Notes: a model not told the origin generated them from the letters alone. A stretch of DNA of 64,000 nt from Fervidobacterium changbaicum (GCF_004117075.1 NZ_CP026721.1:1860001-1924000), one strand, 5' to 3'; counted from the first letter of the stretch, positions 35,558 to 44,909 are shown. Made by a program: numbers and translations.

Positions 35558-35570
35558 GAGGGATTTTAGG

Positions 35571-36191
35571 ATGCACAAAGACGAAGTAGCTGCTTTGATC
35601 GAAAAGGAACGGTTTATAGCAATTTTGCGTACCAGCAGTACGGAAGATGCAGTAGAAAAAGGTGTTACCCTGAGCGAAGAAGGTGTCAAGTTGATTGAAG
35701 TAACCTTTACAGTTCCAAACGCAACGGAGGTCATAAAAGAACTTAAAGAAAGGTGTCCGGATGCTGTTATAGGCGCTGGTACCGTCATTAATTTGGACAT
35801 GTGTGTTGAAGCGCTGGAAGCCGGTGCTGAATACATAATCTCACCAAACTTTGATCCGGAAGTTTCAAAGTTTTGTGCAGAGAGAGATATTTGCTACATT
35901 CCCGGAGTTATGACACCAACTGAAATTGTGAATGCCTATCTGGCTGGTAACACTATTCTCAAGCTTTTTCCTGGAGATATTCTAGGACCAGCGTTCATCA
36001 AGGCTATGAAGGGGCCATTCCCGAACGTGAATTTTATTGTCACAGGCGGAGTTTCACCAGACAACGTTTTAGAGTGGCTCAAAACAGGTGCCTTTGGTGT
36101 TGGTATGGGTGGTTCTCTGGTAAGTGGATCAAAAGAAGAGGTCAGGGAAAGAATTAGGAATGTATTGAAGAAGATAAGGGAACTTTCTTAA
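35571..36191 (+). CDS. eda: KDPG aldolase-type enzyme
   Basis: A 206-residue class I aldolase: cleaves 2-keto-3-deoxy-6-phosphogluconate (or the galactonate form) to pyruvate and glyceraldehyde 3-phosphate. IEVTFTVP holds the catalytic Glu, VIGAGTVI the phosphate/pyruvate region, and ILKLFPGD the Schiff-base Lys; GGVSPDNV and GVGMGGSLV bind phosphate. TAGGAGGGATTTTAGG precedes the ATG. No 6-phosphogluconate dehydratase is nearby, so its substrate would come from a kinase acting on a keto-deoxy acid. Confidence 0.9.
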   Translation: MHKDEVAALIEKERFIAILRTSSTEDAVEKGVTLSEEGVKLIEVTFTVPNATEVIKELKERCPDAVIGAGTVINLDMCVEALEAGAEYIISPNFDPEVSKFCAERDICYIPGVMTPTEIVNAYLAGNTILKLFPGDILGPAFIKAMKGPFPNVNFIVTGGVSPDNVLEWLKTGAFGVGMGGSLVSGSKEEVRERIRNVLKKIRELS

Positions 36192-36224
36192 TGTACTTCA
36201 ATTTATGGACGGTGGTGTTGTGGG

Positions 36225-37775
36225 GTGAAGCGTTACTATATTGGAGTAGACGTTGGAACTTCGAGTACTAAGGCTGTTGTCTTCGATGAAGAGGCACTTG
36301 AAGTTAGGTACAAAGCTGTTGAGAACTACGCGTATAGTTTCGATGAAAAGATCGGCATTACTATAAGACCGAAAGATATTGAAGCGGCTCTGGAAAGATG
36401 TCTAAGAGATGCAGCGAATTTCTTGAGAGAGCTTTCTTCGGATAGGAAAGAAATATATTTGGTCGTAGATACTATGTTGCACTCGTTACTTTTCTTAGAC
36501 AGCGATATGAAACCTGTTGCCAACATCATCCCATGGACCAATGATTTGGGAACAACAGAAGCGATCAAAATCCTCAAGAACGAATCGGTAGCAACTCTCT
36601 TACATAGCAGAACAGGTTGTCCTGTTGCGCCAACGTATCCATTCTACAAGTTAATATGGTTTTCAAAAAATGAGCAAGATTTTCTGAAACAAGTGACTAA
36701 GATTGCGTCTGTGAAGGACTATATAATCCATCTCCTTACGGATTCACATTTCGTTGATAAATCAATCGCAAGTGGTTCGGGCTGCTACGATATTAGAGCT
36801 GATAGATGGGCAGATGACTTGCTGAGAGATTTTGCTAAGGTTGATTCATCAAAATTTCCAAGTGCAGTTTCAGGAAATACGGTGCTAAAACCCAGTAAAT
36901 TCTTGACGAGCTTATTCGATGAAAAAAATTTCGATTTAAGGGTCATTGTTGGAACCTCTGATGGAGCTGCATCGAGTATGGGGACAACGTTCGGCGATAG
37001 TAGTTTGATTACGATATCGATGGGAACAAGTGCTGCGATCAGAAGAATCACCAGTAAGATCCCTGATGTTGAAGATATGCCTGGGTTTGGCCCGTGGTGC
37101 TATATATTCGATGATAACAACTATATAGTCGGAAGCGCTACAAATAACTGCGGCAATGTTTTGAACTGGTGGAAAGATAACTATCTGAAGTCAAGTGATT
37201 ACACTCCATACGAACAGACTCTTAACCGGATTTTGAACGATGAAGCGAGGATTCAAAAACCTAATAACTATAGGGTACTTTTTAAGCCAACTGTTTTTGG
37301 AATGCGCTCGATCAGGTGGATACCGTATCAGAAAGGAGAGTTTTATAATTTATCACCACATACAAGTGTTGATGACTTAACAGCCGCAGTTATCGAAGGG
37401 TTGGTGTTTAAGTTTAGAAGAGCCGTCAATGTGGTCGAGGAAGTCACACGCAAACTATTAGGAGACGTTACTGGGTTTGTGGCTTCAGGAGGGTTGTTGG
37501 AAATACCGGGGTTCGGGAACTTGCTCTCAACCGTATTGAACCGAGGCATTTTTTACAGGAGTAATAGGTACGACGCTGTGCTTGGAACCGTTCTTTTTGC
37601 TCTAAGATTAGTCAACAAAGCCCAGTTCGAAAAGTTTGTGAATACCAACAAGGAAACGAAAATCATATCGCCGACATTGAAATTTGTGGGCTTTTACGAA
37701 GGTCTGTATCAGGCATGGACTGAAAAAATAGAGGAAAGTGAAAAGCGCATTCTTGATGAAATTCTAAAGAGCTAA
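36225..37775 (+). CDS. FGGY-family carbohydrate kinase, second
   Basis: A 516-residue FGGY kinase with GVDVGTSSTKAVVFD at the N terminus, IIPWTNDLGTTEAI in the sugar-binding part, LITISMGTSAAIRR and the C-terminal FVASGGLLEIPGF. GntK-like in general plan. GTG start, with GGTGGTGTTG as a modest ribosome site. Its TAA stop lies inside the 8-base target site duplicated by the IS that follows, so the protein end is intact. Two FGGY kinases in one operon suggest two related substrates. Confidence 0.85.
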   Translation: MKRYYIGVDVGTSSTKAVVFDEEALEVRYKAVENYAYSFDEKIGITIRPKDIEAALERCLRDAANFLRELSSDRKEIYLVVDTMLHSLLFLDSDMKPVANIIPWTNDLGTTEAIKILKNESVATLLHSRTGCPVAPTYPFYKLIWFSKNEQDFLKQVTKIASVKDYIIHLLTDSHFVDKSIASGSGCYDIRADRWADDLLRDFAKVDSSKFPSAVSGNTVLKPSKFLTSLFDEKNFDLRVIVGTSDGAASSMGTTFGDSSLITISMGTSAAIRRITSKIPDVEDMPGFGPWCYIFDDNNYIVGSATNNCGNVLNWWKDNYLKSSDYTPYEQTLNRILNDEARIQKPNNYRVLFKPTVFGMRSIRWIPYQKGEFYNLSPHTSVDDLTAAVIEGLVFKFRRAVNVVEEVTRKLLGDVTGFVASGGLLEIPGFGNLLSTVLNRGIFYRSNRYDAVLGTVLFALRLVNKAQFEKFVNTNKETKIISPTLKFVGFYEGLYQAWTEKIEESEKRILDEILKS

Positions 37776-38827
37776 ACCGATGCTGTTAACTTGTAGTGAT
37801 GGAAGACAATAGAACACTCATAACACGCGCAATATCATTGCCATTCAGTTTCAAGAGATTTCTCACTACACAAAAACTGTTTACGTACATTGGAAGATTG
37901 TCAATATTCTTAAATCCACGCTTGGCTCGTACAAAGTCTTGGAATAACGAAAACTTCGATTCACATTGATTGTTTTGCCCAAGTCTCACAACAATATGAT
38001 TGATATTCTTGTATAGTATCTTCACTGCACCATATGCACCAAGTCCATCTGTAATTAGTTCGATTGTTCTTTCGTTGTTACCAAAGAACTTCTCTAACAA
38101 TATCTTCACTTGACCCATATCGCGATATTTGGATACATGCCAAGCAACAATGAGATTCGTCTCATGGTCAACTAAGAACCAAACATAGTACTTTTTGGAT
38201 TTAAACAAAACGACAGTTTCATCACCATGGACTTTGAAAGCATCTACAGGAACGAGGATGGAAAAGAAACAAGACAACTTAAGGATCCACTTGTAGATAG
38301 CGACATGAGAGACTTTGATATTAAGTGAGTCTCTGATGGAACGCAAGGACACAGCTTTGAAATAAAGGACGAAGGCTTTAAGAACAATAAAGATAGGGAA
38401 ACGGAAGAACTTGAAAGAGTCGAAAGGAAGAGGGACAAATTGAGGTAAGTTAGTTGGGATTTCGTCTCTGGTATGGCAAGAACGGCAACGGAACTTAACG
38501 AAGGCTTTTTTGATTTTGTGGATTTGCATAGTTTTTCCACAGACAGGGCATTTAGGATAAGGGAAAGAGAAGAGCTTGTGTTTTTTTGAATGAACAAGTC
38601 TGAAAGTGCGCTTACAGTCTTTGCAAAAGTATTGTTGGTTACCGTACTTATCATGACCGTTTTTGTAGATGTTGGTAGAGCCGCATTTGGGGCAAGAGAC
38701 TACAGAATTTTGCATAGTGGAGTACCTCCTTTTTGTGAGAATTGATGGTGGGGGGTGTTCCACTAATAAGAAGATAATACGGTTTTTGGAAATTTTCAAT
38801 ACTTTTAGTTAACAGCATCGCTAAACC
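37771..38827 (-). mobile_element. Complete IS6/IS240-like insertion sequence
   Basis: The element spans 37779-38819 (1041 bp). Its ends are inverted repeats of 13 perfect bases, GATGCTGTTAACT at the left and AGTTAACAGCATC at the right, flanked by the 8-bp target duplication GCTAAACC (37771-37778 and 38820-38827). It sits between the second kinase and the tctA-like gene, antisense to the operon. Removing it and one target copy restores TAAACCTTTGGGGGTG before the tctA start, so the ribosome site is kept but the message may be interrupted. Related remnants lie at 1-729 and 4890-4939. Confidence 0.93.
37786..38799 (-). CDS. DDE transposase with N-terminal zinc ribbons
   Basis: A 337-residue transposase. 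The N terminus has two Cys4 zinc ribbons (CPKCGSTNIYKNG with YFCKDCKRTF, and CPVCGKT with CRSC), then a helical DNA-binding part, then the IS240/IS6-type DDE core: KVHGDETVV (first Asp), ITDGLGAY (second Asp), and QCESKFSLFQDF (Glu). An 8-bp duplication also fits the IS6 group. The IS1 family has a similar zinc ribbon and 8-9 bp duplications, so family placement is probable rather than certain. The open frame begins upstream of MQNSVVSCPKC; that Met (38715) follows AAAAAGGAGGTACTCCACT and is the likelier start. Confidence 0.88.
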   Translation of the reverse strand: MKISKNRIIFLLVEHPPPSILTKRRYSTMQNSVVSCPKCGSTNIYKNGHDKYGNQQYFCKDCKRTFRLVHSKKHKLFSFPYPKCPVCGKTMQIHKIKKAFVKFRCRSCHTRDEIPTNLPQFVPLPFDSFKFFRFPIFIVLKAFVLYFKAVSLRSIRDSLNIKVSHVAIYKWILKLSCFFSILVPVDAFKVHGDETVVLFKSKKYYVWFLVDHETNLIVAWHVSKYRDMGQVKILLEKFFGNNERTIELITDGLGAYGAVKILYKNINHIVVRLGQNNQCESKFSLFQDFVRAKRGFKNIDNLPMYVNSFCVVRNLLKLNGNDIARVMSVLLSSITTS

Positions 38828-38842
38828 TTTGGGGGTGTTATT

Positions 38843-40357
38843 ATGGAGGCTTTCTTGAAAACGTTCCAGGTAGGTATACCCATAGTGCTAAACCCGCAAA
38901 ATCTTTTAATAATAGTTATTGGTACAGTCTGGGGGCTGATATTTGGTGCGGTCCCAGGGCTCACAGCAACGATGGGTGTCGCTCTGGCGTTGCCCCTAAC
39001 GTATGGTCTAAATCCATATAGCGCGTTGGCTCTGTTAAGTGCAATTTACGTTGGCGCTATATCGGGTGGATTTATCTCAGCGGGGTTGATAAATATTCCG
39101 GGAACTCCTTCATCTATTGCAACAACATTTGATGCTCATCCCATGGTGAAAAAAGGACAGGCACCACTTGCGATGGGAATTTCTCTTATGAGTTCGTTCT
39201 TCGGTGGGCTCATAGCGGTATTCGCGATGATAATAGCTACCTATTCATTGGCCCAAGTGGCCTTGAAGTTCGGCCCGTTTGAGTATTTTGCACTTGGTAT
39301 CCTCGCATTTGCTGGTTGTATTGGAATGTTTGAAGGGGGAATAGTGAAGAATACCCTCTCAATACTTCTCGGACTTCTTATTGCTGCAGTCGGAGCAGAC
39401 CCACTAACAGGCGTTAAGAGGTTAACATTTGGAATTGAGGACCTTATTGCAGGAATAGATATTCTGCCACTTCTAATAGGATTGTTTGGTTTGAGTGAGG
39501 TATTTGTAGCCATAGAGCAGCGTTCGAAGTTTGTTGTTCCGCCAGAAACTAAAAAGATGAGGATGGGTTTCAAGCTGGTCCTTGAGTCGACGAAAGTGAT
39601 ATTCAGCCAGCCGATTAATTTCATCAGGTCGTTGATTATCGGTTTTATTATAGGGGTGTTTCCAGGCGTTGGTGGGGCAACCTCCAGCGTTGTAGCTTAT
39701 GGACTTGCCAAATCGTATTCCAAACATCCGGAAAAGTTCGGAACTGGAATCCCAGATGGAGTAATAGCTTCAGAAACCGCTAACAATGCTACTATCGCCG
39801 GAGCACTGGTTCCTCTGTTGTCGCTTGGAATACCTGGTGATTCAGTCACTGCGATGATGATTGGTGGGTTTATGATACACGGAATGATCCCGGGACCGAT
39901 GCTGTTTGCGGAGCATGCTGACACTGTTTATACAGTGTTCGCATCTCAGATCCTTGCTAACATAACGATGGTTATACTTGGGCTCGTACTGATGCGGTTT
40001 ATTATATCTGCCTTAAGCGTCAAGTCATATTTCCTCTACCCGGTTATAACCATCGCGATGGTTGTTGGTGCTTATGGACTCTACAACAGGGTCTTTGACA
40101 TCTGGGTGGCACTCTTCTTCGGGTTTGTTGGGTACGTCTTAAGGAAAGCAAACTTTCCTCTTGTACCTCTTATAACTGCTTTCATACTCGGTCCTATTGT
40201 TGAAAAAGGGCTCAGACAAGCTCTCGCATTGTCAGATGGTAGTTTAATGCCATTATTCACAAGACCTATTTCGCTAACTCTAATAATACTTGCGGTATTT
40301 CTCTTTGTTCTTGGGCTATACATCAACGCGCGCGTTGCAAAGAAACAAAGTGCTTAA
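38843..40357 (+). CDS. tctA: Tripartite tricarboxylate transporter, large permease
   Basis: A 504-residue membrane protein of the TctA family, with about 12 helices. The repeated glycine-rich signature is present (VWGLIFGAVPGLTATMGVAL and FIIGVFPGVGGATSSVVAY), as are IPGTPSSIATTFDAHPM and LLSLGIPGDSVTAMMIG. It moves a carboxylate substrate with the binding protein and small subunit encoded next, driven by an ion gradient. TTTGGGGGTGTTATT precedes the ATG. The IS lies directly upstream. Confidence 0.92.
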   Translation: MEAFLKTFQVGIPIVLNPQNLLIIVIGTVWGLIFGAVPGLTATMGVALALPLTYGLNPYSALALLSAIYVGAISGGFISAGLINIPGTPSSIATTFDAHPMVKKGQAPLAMGISLMSSFFGGLIAVFAMIIATYSLAQVALKFGPFEYFALGILAFAGCIGMFEGGIVKNTLSILLGLLIAAVGADPLTGVKRLTFGIEDLIAGIDILPLLIGLFGLSEVFVAIEQRSKFVVPPETKKMRMGFKLVLESTKVIFSQPINFIRSLIIGFIIGVFPGVGGATSSVVAYGLAKSYSKHPEKFGTGIPDGVIASETANNATIAGALVPLLSLGIPGDSVTAMMIGGFMIHGMIPGPMLFAEHADTVYTVFASQILANITMVILGLVLMRFIISALSVKSYFLYPVITIAMVVGAYGLYNRVFDIWVALFFGFVGYVLRKANFPLVPLITAFILGPIVEKGLRQALALSDGSLMPLFTRPISLTLIILAVFLFVLGLYINARVAKKQSA

Positions 40358-40389
40358 ACTTATCCTTATACCAGGAGGTGTGGTGTGTT

Positions 40390-41343
40390 ATGACAAGAAG
40401 GTTAGTGTTTTTGGTTCTTAGCGTTTTGCTGACATTACTTTTGGTCACACTTAGCTTCGCCGCTTATCCGGAAAGACCGGTAACTGTTGTTGTTCCGTAT
40501 TCAGCAGGTGGTGCAAGTGATATAACAGCAAGGCTCATAGCAGATTTTTGGAAGAAGTACACTGGCAAAGAAATGATAGTAACCAATGTTGTCGGAGCAG
40601 AAGGAGCGGTTGCAGCCAGACAAGTGCTTCAGACAAAACCAGATGGTTATACCGTACTTTGGTACCACCAGGCCGTACTGGGAAACTACTACCTTGGCGT
40701 AGCGGATATAAAGTGGTCGAGCTTTACACCGGCGTGTATCGTAACAAAGACCTCGAGAATAACTGCGGCACGGGCAGATGCTCCATGGAATAATTTGAAA
40801 GAAGCTATTGAAGATGCAAAGAAAAATCCGAAGAAGTATGTGTACGGAGCCGGTGCAGGTGGAATAGCCTATTTGGAATACTCTCCGATCGAGATGGCAG
40901 CTCCAGGTGCATTCAGAGTGGTTCCTAACGAGGGTGGAGATGCGCAAAGAATTGCTGCCTTACTTGGTGGCCACGTCGATATTGTTCCATTAGCTCTTGT
41001 CTCAGCCGTTCAGTATATCAAGAACGGGCAAATCAAGGTTTTGGCTGTGCACGATGATCAACCAGATCCGTTCATACCCAATGCGCCAACGGCAGCTTCT
41101 CAGGGACTTAGGAGTCTGAAGTTCCCGATGACAAACACGTTCTTCTTCCCTCCAAGAACTCCGGCTAACATAGTGAACGAGTTCAACAAGATTATTGAAA
41201 AGATAGTAGCCGACTCAGAATTTCAAAAGAAGTTGGCCGAAGTTGCATACGCAGTCCCGTTCTTTAAGACTGGAAACGATCTGTTGAATTTCTGGAGAGA
41301 ACAGGAAGCAGTTTACATGAAAGCAGCTCAAGCAGTTAAATGA
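40390..41343 (+). CDS. tctC: Tripartite tricarboxylate transporter, binding protein
   Basis: A 317-residue periplasmic binding protein of the Bug/TctC family. A signal peptide (RRLVFLVLSVLLTLLLVTLS) ends near AYPERPVTVVVPYSAGGASD, the family start. VVGAEGAVAARQ and VPLALVSAVQYIKNGQI are other family blocks; the Asp-rich loop that contacts a carboxylate is conserved. ATG 40390 follows CCAGGAGGTGTGG. A strong hairpin after the gene may protect its message so that it is made in excess. Confidence 0.88.
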   Translation: MTRRLVFLVLSVLLTLLLVTLSFAAYPERPVTVVVPYSAGGASDITARLIADFWKKYTGKEMIVTNVVGAEGAVAARQVLQTKPDGYTVLWYHQAVLGNYYLGVADIKWSSFTPACIVTKTSRITAARADAPWNNLKEAIEDAKKNPKKYVYGAGAGGIAYLEYSPIEMAAPGAFRVVPNEGGDAQRIAALLGGHVDIVPLALVSAVQYIKNGQIKVLAVHDDQPDPFIPNAPTAASQGLRSLKFPMTNTFFFPPRTPANIVNEFNKIIEKIVADSEFQKKLAEVAYAVPFFKTGNDLLNFWREQEAVYMKAAQAVK

Positions 41344-41354
41344 GAAATACAACA

Positions 41355-41377
41355 GTGGGGGGCAACGTGCCCCTCAC
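41355..41377 (+). other. Intercistronic hairpin
   Basis: GTGGGGGGCA, loop ACG, TGCCCCTCAC: ten pairs with one G-U. No T run follows, so it looks like an mRNA-stabilising stem after the binding-protein gene rather than a terminator. Confidence 0.6.
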
Positions 41378-41411
41378 ATATTAAAACTAAAAGCTGGGGA
41401 GGAATCATCAT

Positions 41412-41909
41412 ATGAAAAAACTGACTAACATACTAAAGAACCTAATATTCCCAATAATATTTATTGTCGTATCGATAGTAAGCTATATACAAGCTGTATT
41501 AATTCGAACCCTTCGATTTGGCGGCTCACTTGGTGGAGATTTCTTTCCAAAACTGATTTCTCTACTTACATTACTGTTCTCCATTTTGTGGCTGGTAATG
41601 GAAATCCGAAGTCTGAAGAAGAAGTCTCAGGTTGCAGAATCTTCAAATGATGCAGGTCATAATGTTGGATTTCGCAATTCTCTACTGTTTTTGATAATCT
41701 TCGCTGCTGCGGTATGGCTCATGAAATACGTGGGTTTCCTGCTTTCCGCGTTCTTGATAGTTTTCTTTAACTACATTTTCTTGAAAGATGAGATGAAATT
41801 GAAAGATCTGCCGTTAGCTATCGCATATACGGCGGTTGTTTCTTTTGGAATCTGGTATCTCTTTGAGAAAGTCTTTGAATTGGTTTTTCCGAGAGGCATT
41901 TTCTGGTAA
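41412..41909 (+). CDS. tctB: Tripartite tricarboxylate transporter, small permease
   Basis: A 165-residue membrane protein with four hydrophobic segments, in the size and place of TctB. It has the usual N-terminal helix, a charged cytoplasmic stretch (MEIRSLKKKSQVAE) and VWLMKYVGFLLSAFLIVFFN. The gene order A-C-B is unusual but all three parts are present. GGGGAGGAATCATCAT precedes the ATG. Confidence 0.82.
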   Translation: MKKLTNILKNLIFPIIFIVVSIVSYIQAVLIRTLRFGGSLGGDFFPKLISLLTLLFSILWLVMEIRSLKKKSQVAESSNDAGHNVGFRNSLLFLIIFAAAVWLMKYVGFLLSAFLIVFFNYIFLKDEMKLKDLPLAIAYTAVVSFGIWYLFEKVFELVFPRGIFW

Positions 41910-41955
41910 GTTGGGTTGTTCTAAATTCTTTAAAATGATTTAGAGGGTGATAGAT

Positions 41956-43380
41956 GTGGACGGAAAGAGTGACGTTGGAATAATTGGGCTTGGTACCATG
42001 GGTAAGAATTTATCACTCAATTTTGCACAGAAAGGTTTACGTGTTAGTGTTTACGACAAAGAATACGGAGTAACTAAGCAGTTCTTATCAAGCATTCCTT
42101 TCTCCTATAGCATTCGAGGCTTCCAAGGTATCGATGCTCTTGTTGAATCTCTCAGTAGACCAAGGGTGATTATCTTACTCATCACGGCTGGGAATCCGGT
42201 AGATGAGGTCATTAATTCGCTTCTTCCATTTCTGGAAGTAGGAGATATAGTAATAGACTCCGGAAATTCGCACTTTAAAGACACCGAAAGACGCTATAGG
42301 TTCCTCACTGAAAAAGGCTTCCGCTTTTTAGGGATGGGCCTTTCCGGTGGTTCTGAAGGAGCTTTAAAAGGGCCCTCTCTGATGCCCGGTGGGGATTATC
42401 AAGCGTATAAACAGGTCGAAGAAATGCTGAAGAAAATCGCAGCTAAGAGTAGATATGGTGAGTGTGTGAATTACATGGGTGAGCGCTCAGCAGGGCACTT
42501 TGTTAAAATGGTGCACAATGGCATTGAATATGGGATAATAGCTGGCATCTCTGAAGTTTATCAAGTAATGCGTGAAGTCTTATTGCTACGAACAGATGAA
42601 ATCGCAACTATTTTTGAAGAATGGAACGAGTTGCTGTTTGATTCATTTCTGCTCAGGGTTGCAAGTATCGTCTTGAGGCAGGTCGACGAACTTACAGGTG
42701 CTCCTTATATAGATGTGATCCTTGACGTTGCAGAGCAGAAGGGGACAGGTCTGTGGTTTACTCAAACTGCGTTAGAGTTAGGAATTCCTGCAATCACGAT
42801 AGCAGCTTCAGTGAACAGCAGAATGATTTCAGTGTTCAAAGAACTTAGAATGAGGATTTCTAAGAACTCTCAAATAAAGAGGCGTTCACTGGAACAGGAA
42901 AGTTTAGGTTTAGACTTGATAAGTTTACTCAAGGATGCCCTTATGTTTGTCAACTACATTGCTTTTAGTGAGGGACTGTGGTTGTTAACGCGAGCCTCGA
43001 ATGAATTTGGCTACAACGTCCAGTTAGATAATGTGTTAAAAGTTTGGAGAAAAGGAAGTATCCTCGAGTCAAATTTCATAGATTACTTACTGTTGGAAGA
43101 TCTTGGAGGTTTGGGATGCTTAATTGAGAAAGAGAATATCATAAAGAATTTGAACCTTTTGTACGAAAATGTTATCCAGGTTAGCAGTATAGCCAAAAGA
43201 TACAATATCCCAATTCCTGTTATTGATTCCGCTATTAATTTCTATCTCTCTATTGTTTCTGAAAAGCTGCCTGCAAATCTTGTTCAGGCGATAAGGGATT
43301 GGTTTGGTTATCATGGGTTTTACAAGGTCGATAAGCCGAATCAAGTATTCCACTTTGAAAAAGGAGAAGCTGATAGCTAA
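41956..43380 (+). CDS. gnd: 6-phosphogluconate dehydrogenase
   Basis: A 474-residue enzyme converting 6-phosphogluconate to ribulose 5-phosphate and CO2 with NAD(P). IIGLGTMGKNLSLNFAQKG is the nucleotide-binding loop; GLSGGSEGALKGPSLMPGG is the substrate signature; GHFVKMVHNGIEYG holds the catalytic Lys and Asn. The C terminus (PANLVQAIRDWFGYHGF) corresponds to the family's RDYFGAHT block. GTG 41956 follows TAGAGGGTGATAGAT. It would finish the route from gluconate made by the operon's reductase and kinase. Confidence 0.92.
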   Translation: MDGKSDVGIIGLGTMGKNLSLNFAQKGLRVSVYDKEYGVTKQFLSSIPFSYSIRGFQGIDALVESLSRPRVIILLITAGNPVDEVINSLLPFLEVGDIVIDSGNSHFKDTERRYRFLTEKGFRFLGMGLSGGSEGALKGPSLMPGGDYQAYKQVEEMLKKIAAKSRYGECVNYMGERSAGHFVKMVHNGIEYGIIAGISEVYQVMREVLLLRTDEIATIFEEWNELLFDSFLLRVASIVLRQVDELTGAPYIDVILDVAEQKGTGLWFTQTALELGIPAITIAASVNSRMISVFKELRMRISKNSQIKRRSLEQESLGLDLISLLKDALMFVNYIAFSEGLWLLTRASNEFGYNVQLDNVLKVWRKGSILESNFIDYLLLEDLGGLGCLIEKENIIKNLNLLYENVIQVSSIAKRYNIPIPVIDSAINFYLSIVSEKLPANLVQAIRDWFGYHGFYKVDKPNQVFHFEKGEADS

Positions 43381-43450
43381 ACACATAACTTCAAGAAATT
43401 CACGGCTGCCCTTCCTTAAGGATAAAATAGTTTCTTACGTCTCGTATCTG

Positions 43451-43488
43451 GTCTTTCACTCTTAAATCAGGGAGTGGAAGACTTTTTG
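43451..43488 (+). terminator. Terminator of the sugar-acid operon
   Basis: GTCTTTCACTC (43451-43461) pairs with GAGTGGAAGAC (43472-43482), then TTTTTGTTTT. Confidence 0.85.
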
Positions 43489-43665
43489 TTTTCGTTTAAA
43501 AAGAGTCAAAAGTCAAATTTGTGAAACCGTTGCTATGGATTTGGATTTAATGATTGTTTTCATCAAATTGATTTTGATTCGGACAGATAAGAACTCTGCT
43601 AACACAACTACTATTGGAACTTTTTTATAATAACTAAGATATATGGATAGAAAACATTTTTAGAT

Positions 43666-44254
43666 TATGCCTTTTTGACAAGTCCAACAAGTGAACCTGT
43701 CCCGTACGATATGTGCAAAATCAAGAATGAAGTTAACGTATAGAAAAATATGCTATTGTCGTTGTGTTTGGTGCTTACAGATGCTGAGAATATGGTAACC
43801 ATTGCTAAGTAAAGTGAAAAAGGAACCAAGCCAAGTAGTTTAAAGAAAGTTGGGATGACCGGAATTGAGAGGGTTACAGCCAAAATGAGTAGATAAATGA
43901 CAAAAAACAAAGGAATTAAGTGCCTTAGCTTGTATGCTTTTTTCACGTACTTTCGGCTGTAGGTAACCCAAAATCCGTTTGAAAAGTTGTTTTGCCAAAG
44001 TCCTTTGAATGTATCTCTGGCAAAGTAGTACACTTTTGCTTGCGGAACAAGCATGATTTTATATCCCGCATCTTTGAGCCTTATGTTGAATTCTATATCC
44101 TGATTTCTTATTAGTCTTTCATCGAACAGTCCGACCTTTTCAAAGATTTCTTTTTTGTAAATTCCATAAGCTACCGTGTCGACGTATTCATTCTTCTGAG
44201 CGCCTGTTCTGTACTTTGCGCCACCAACTCCGAATGGATGTTTCAATACCTCAG
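43666..44254 (-). pseudogene. 3' half of a GT2 glycosyltransferase gene
   Basis: A near-identical copy of 50197-50785, the C-terminal half of the GT2 gene (from EVLKHPFGVGGAKYRTGAQK to the end with its membrane helices). The nucleotide-sugar-binding N-terminal half is missing. At 44254/44255 it is fused to a wecB fragment in the opposite direction. No start codon or donor site remains, so it is non-functional. Confidence 0.9.
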
Positions 44255-44909
44255 AGTGCTCACAGATAGAGTTTCTAAGTACCTGTTCTGTCCAAGCCAA
44301 CTGGCTGTTGAGAATTTGAAAAAGGAAGGCATTGAGCAAGGTGTTTATTTTGTTGGTGATGTGATGTACGATTTGTTTTTGATGATGAAACCGTTGTTTA
44401 AGTACGACGTATATGAGGCGGCAGGGCTTGAGGAAGGAAAGTACATAGTTATGACCCTTCACAGGGATTTTAATGTGGACAACAAGGAGAAGTTCGAAAA
44501 GATTTTGAAGGAAGTTGCCAAGGTTGCCGAAAAAGTTAAAGTTGTGTTTCCGGTTCATCCAAGGACAAGGAAGAGAATCTCAGAATTTGGACTCGATGAA
44601 TATTTGAAGGACATCTTGGTTATAGAACCTATCGATTATCTGAATTTGATGGGCTTAGTTGAAAAGTCGTGGAAAGTGATAACTGACAGCGGTGGGTTGC
44701 AAAAGGAGGCGTATTTTGCTGGTAAGCGTGCAGTAGTTGTGATGCCAGACTCTGGATGGCGTGAACTGGTGGAAACAGGATGGAACATATTAGCTGATGG
44801 TGAAGGGATATACGATGCGGTGTTTAGCACGGAAGAAAAGCCATATCCAACAGAAGTATATGGAAATGGCGATGCAGGCAAGAGGATAGTGGAGATTTTG
44901 GCGAGGTAA
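44255..44909 (+). pseudogene. 3' part of a wecB gene
   Basis: A copy of 31197-31845 (VLTDRVSKYLFCPSQLAVEN to the end). The middle (44358-44853) is base-for-base identical to 31300-31795, while the edges differ at several positions. The N-terminal third with the substrate site is gone. The open frame starts inside the fused GT2 fragment and makes no sensible protein start. Confidence 0.9.

Noticed and set aside
44238-44909. A functional third wecB
   Set aside because: The N-terminal third is absent and the apparent start lies in the fused GT2 fragment.
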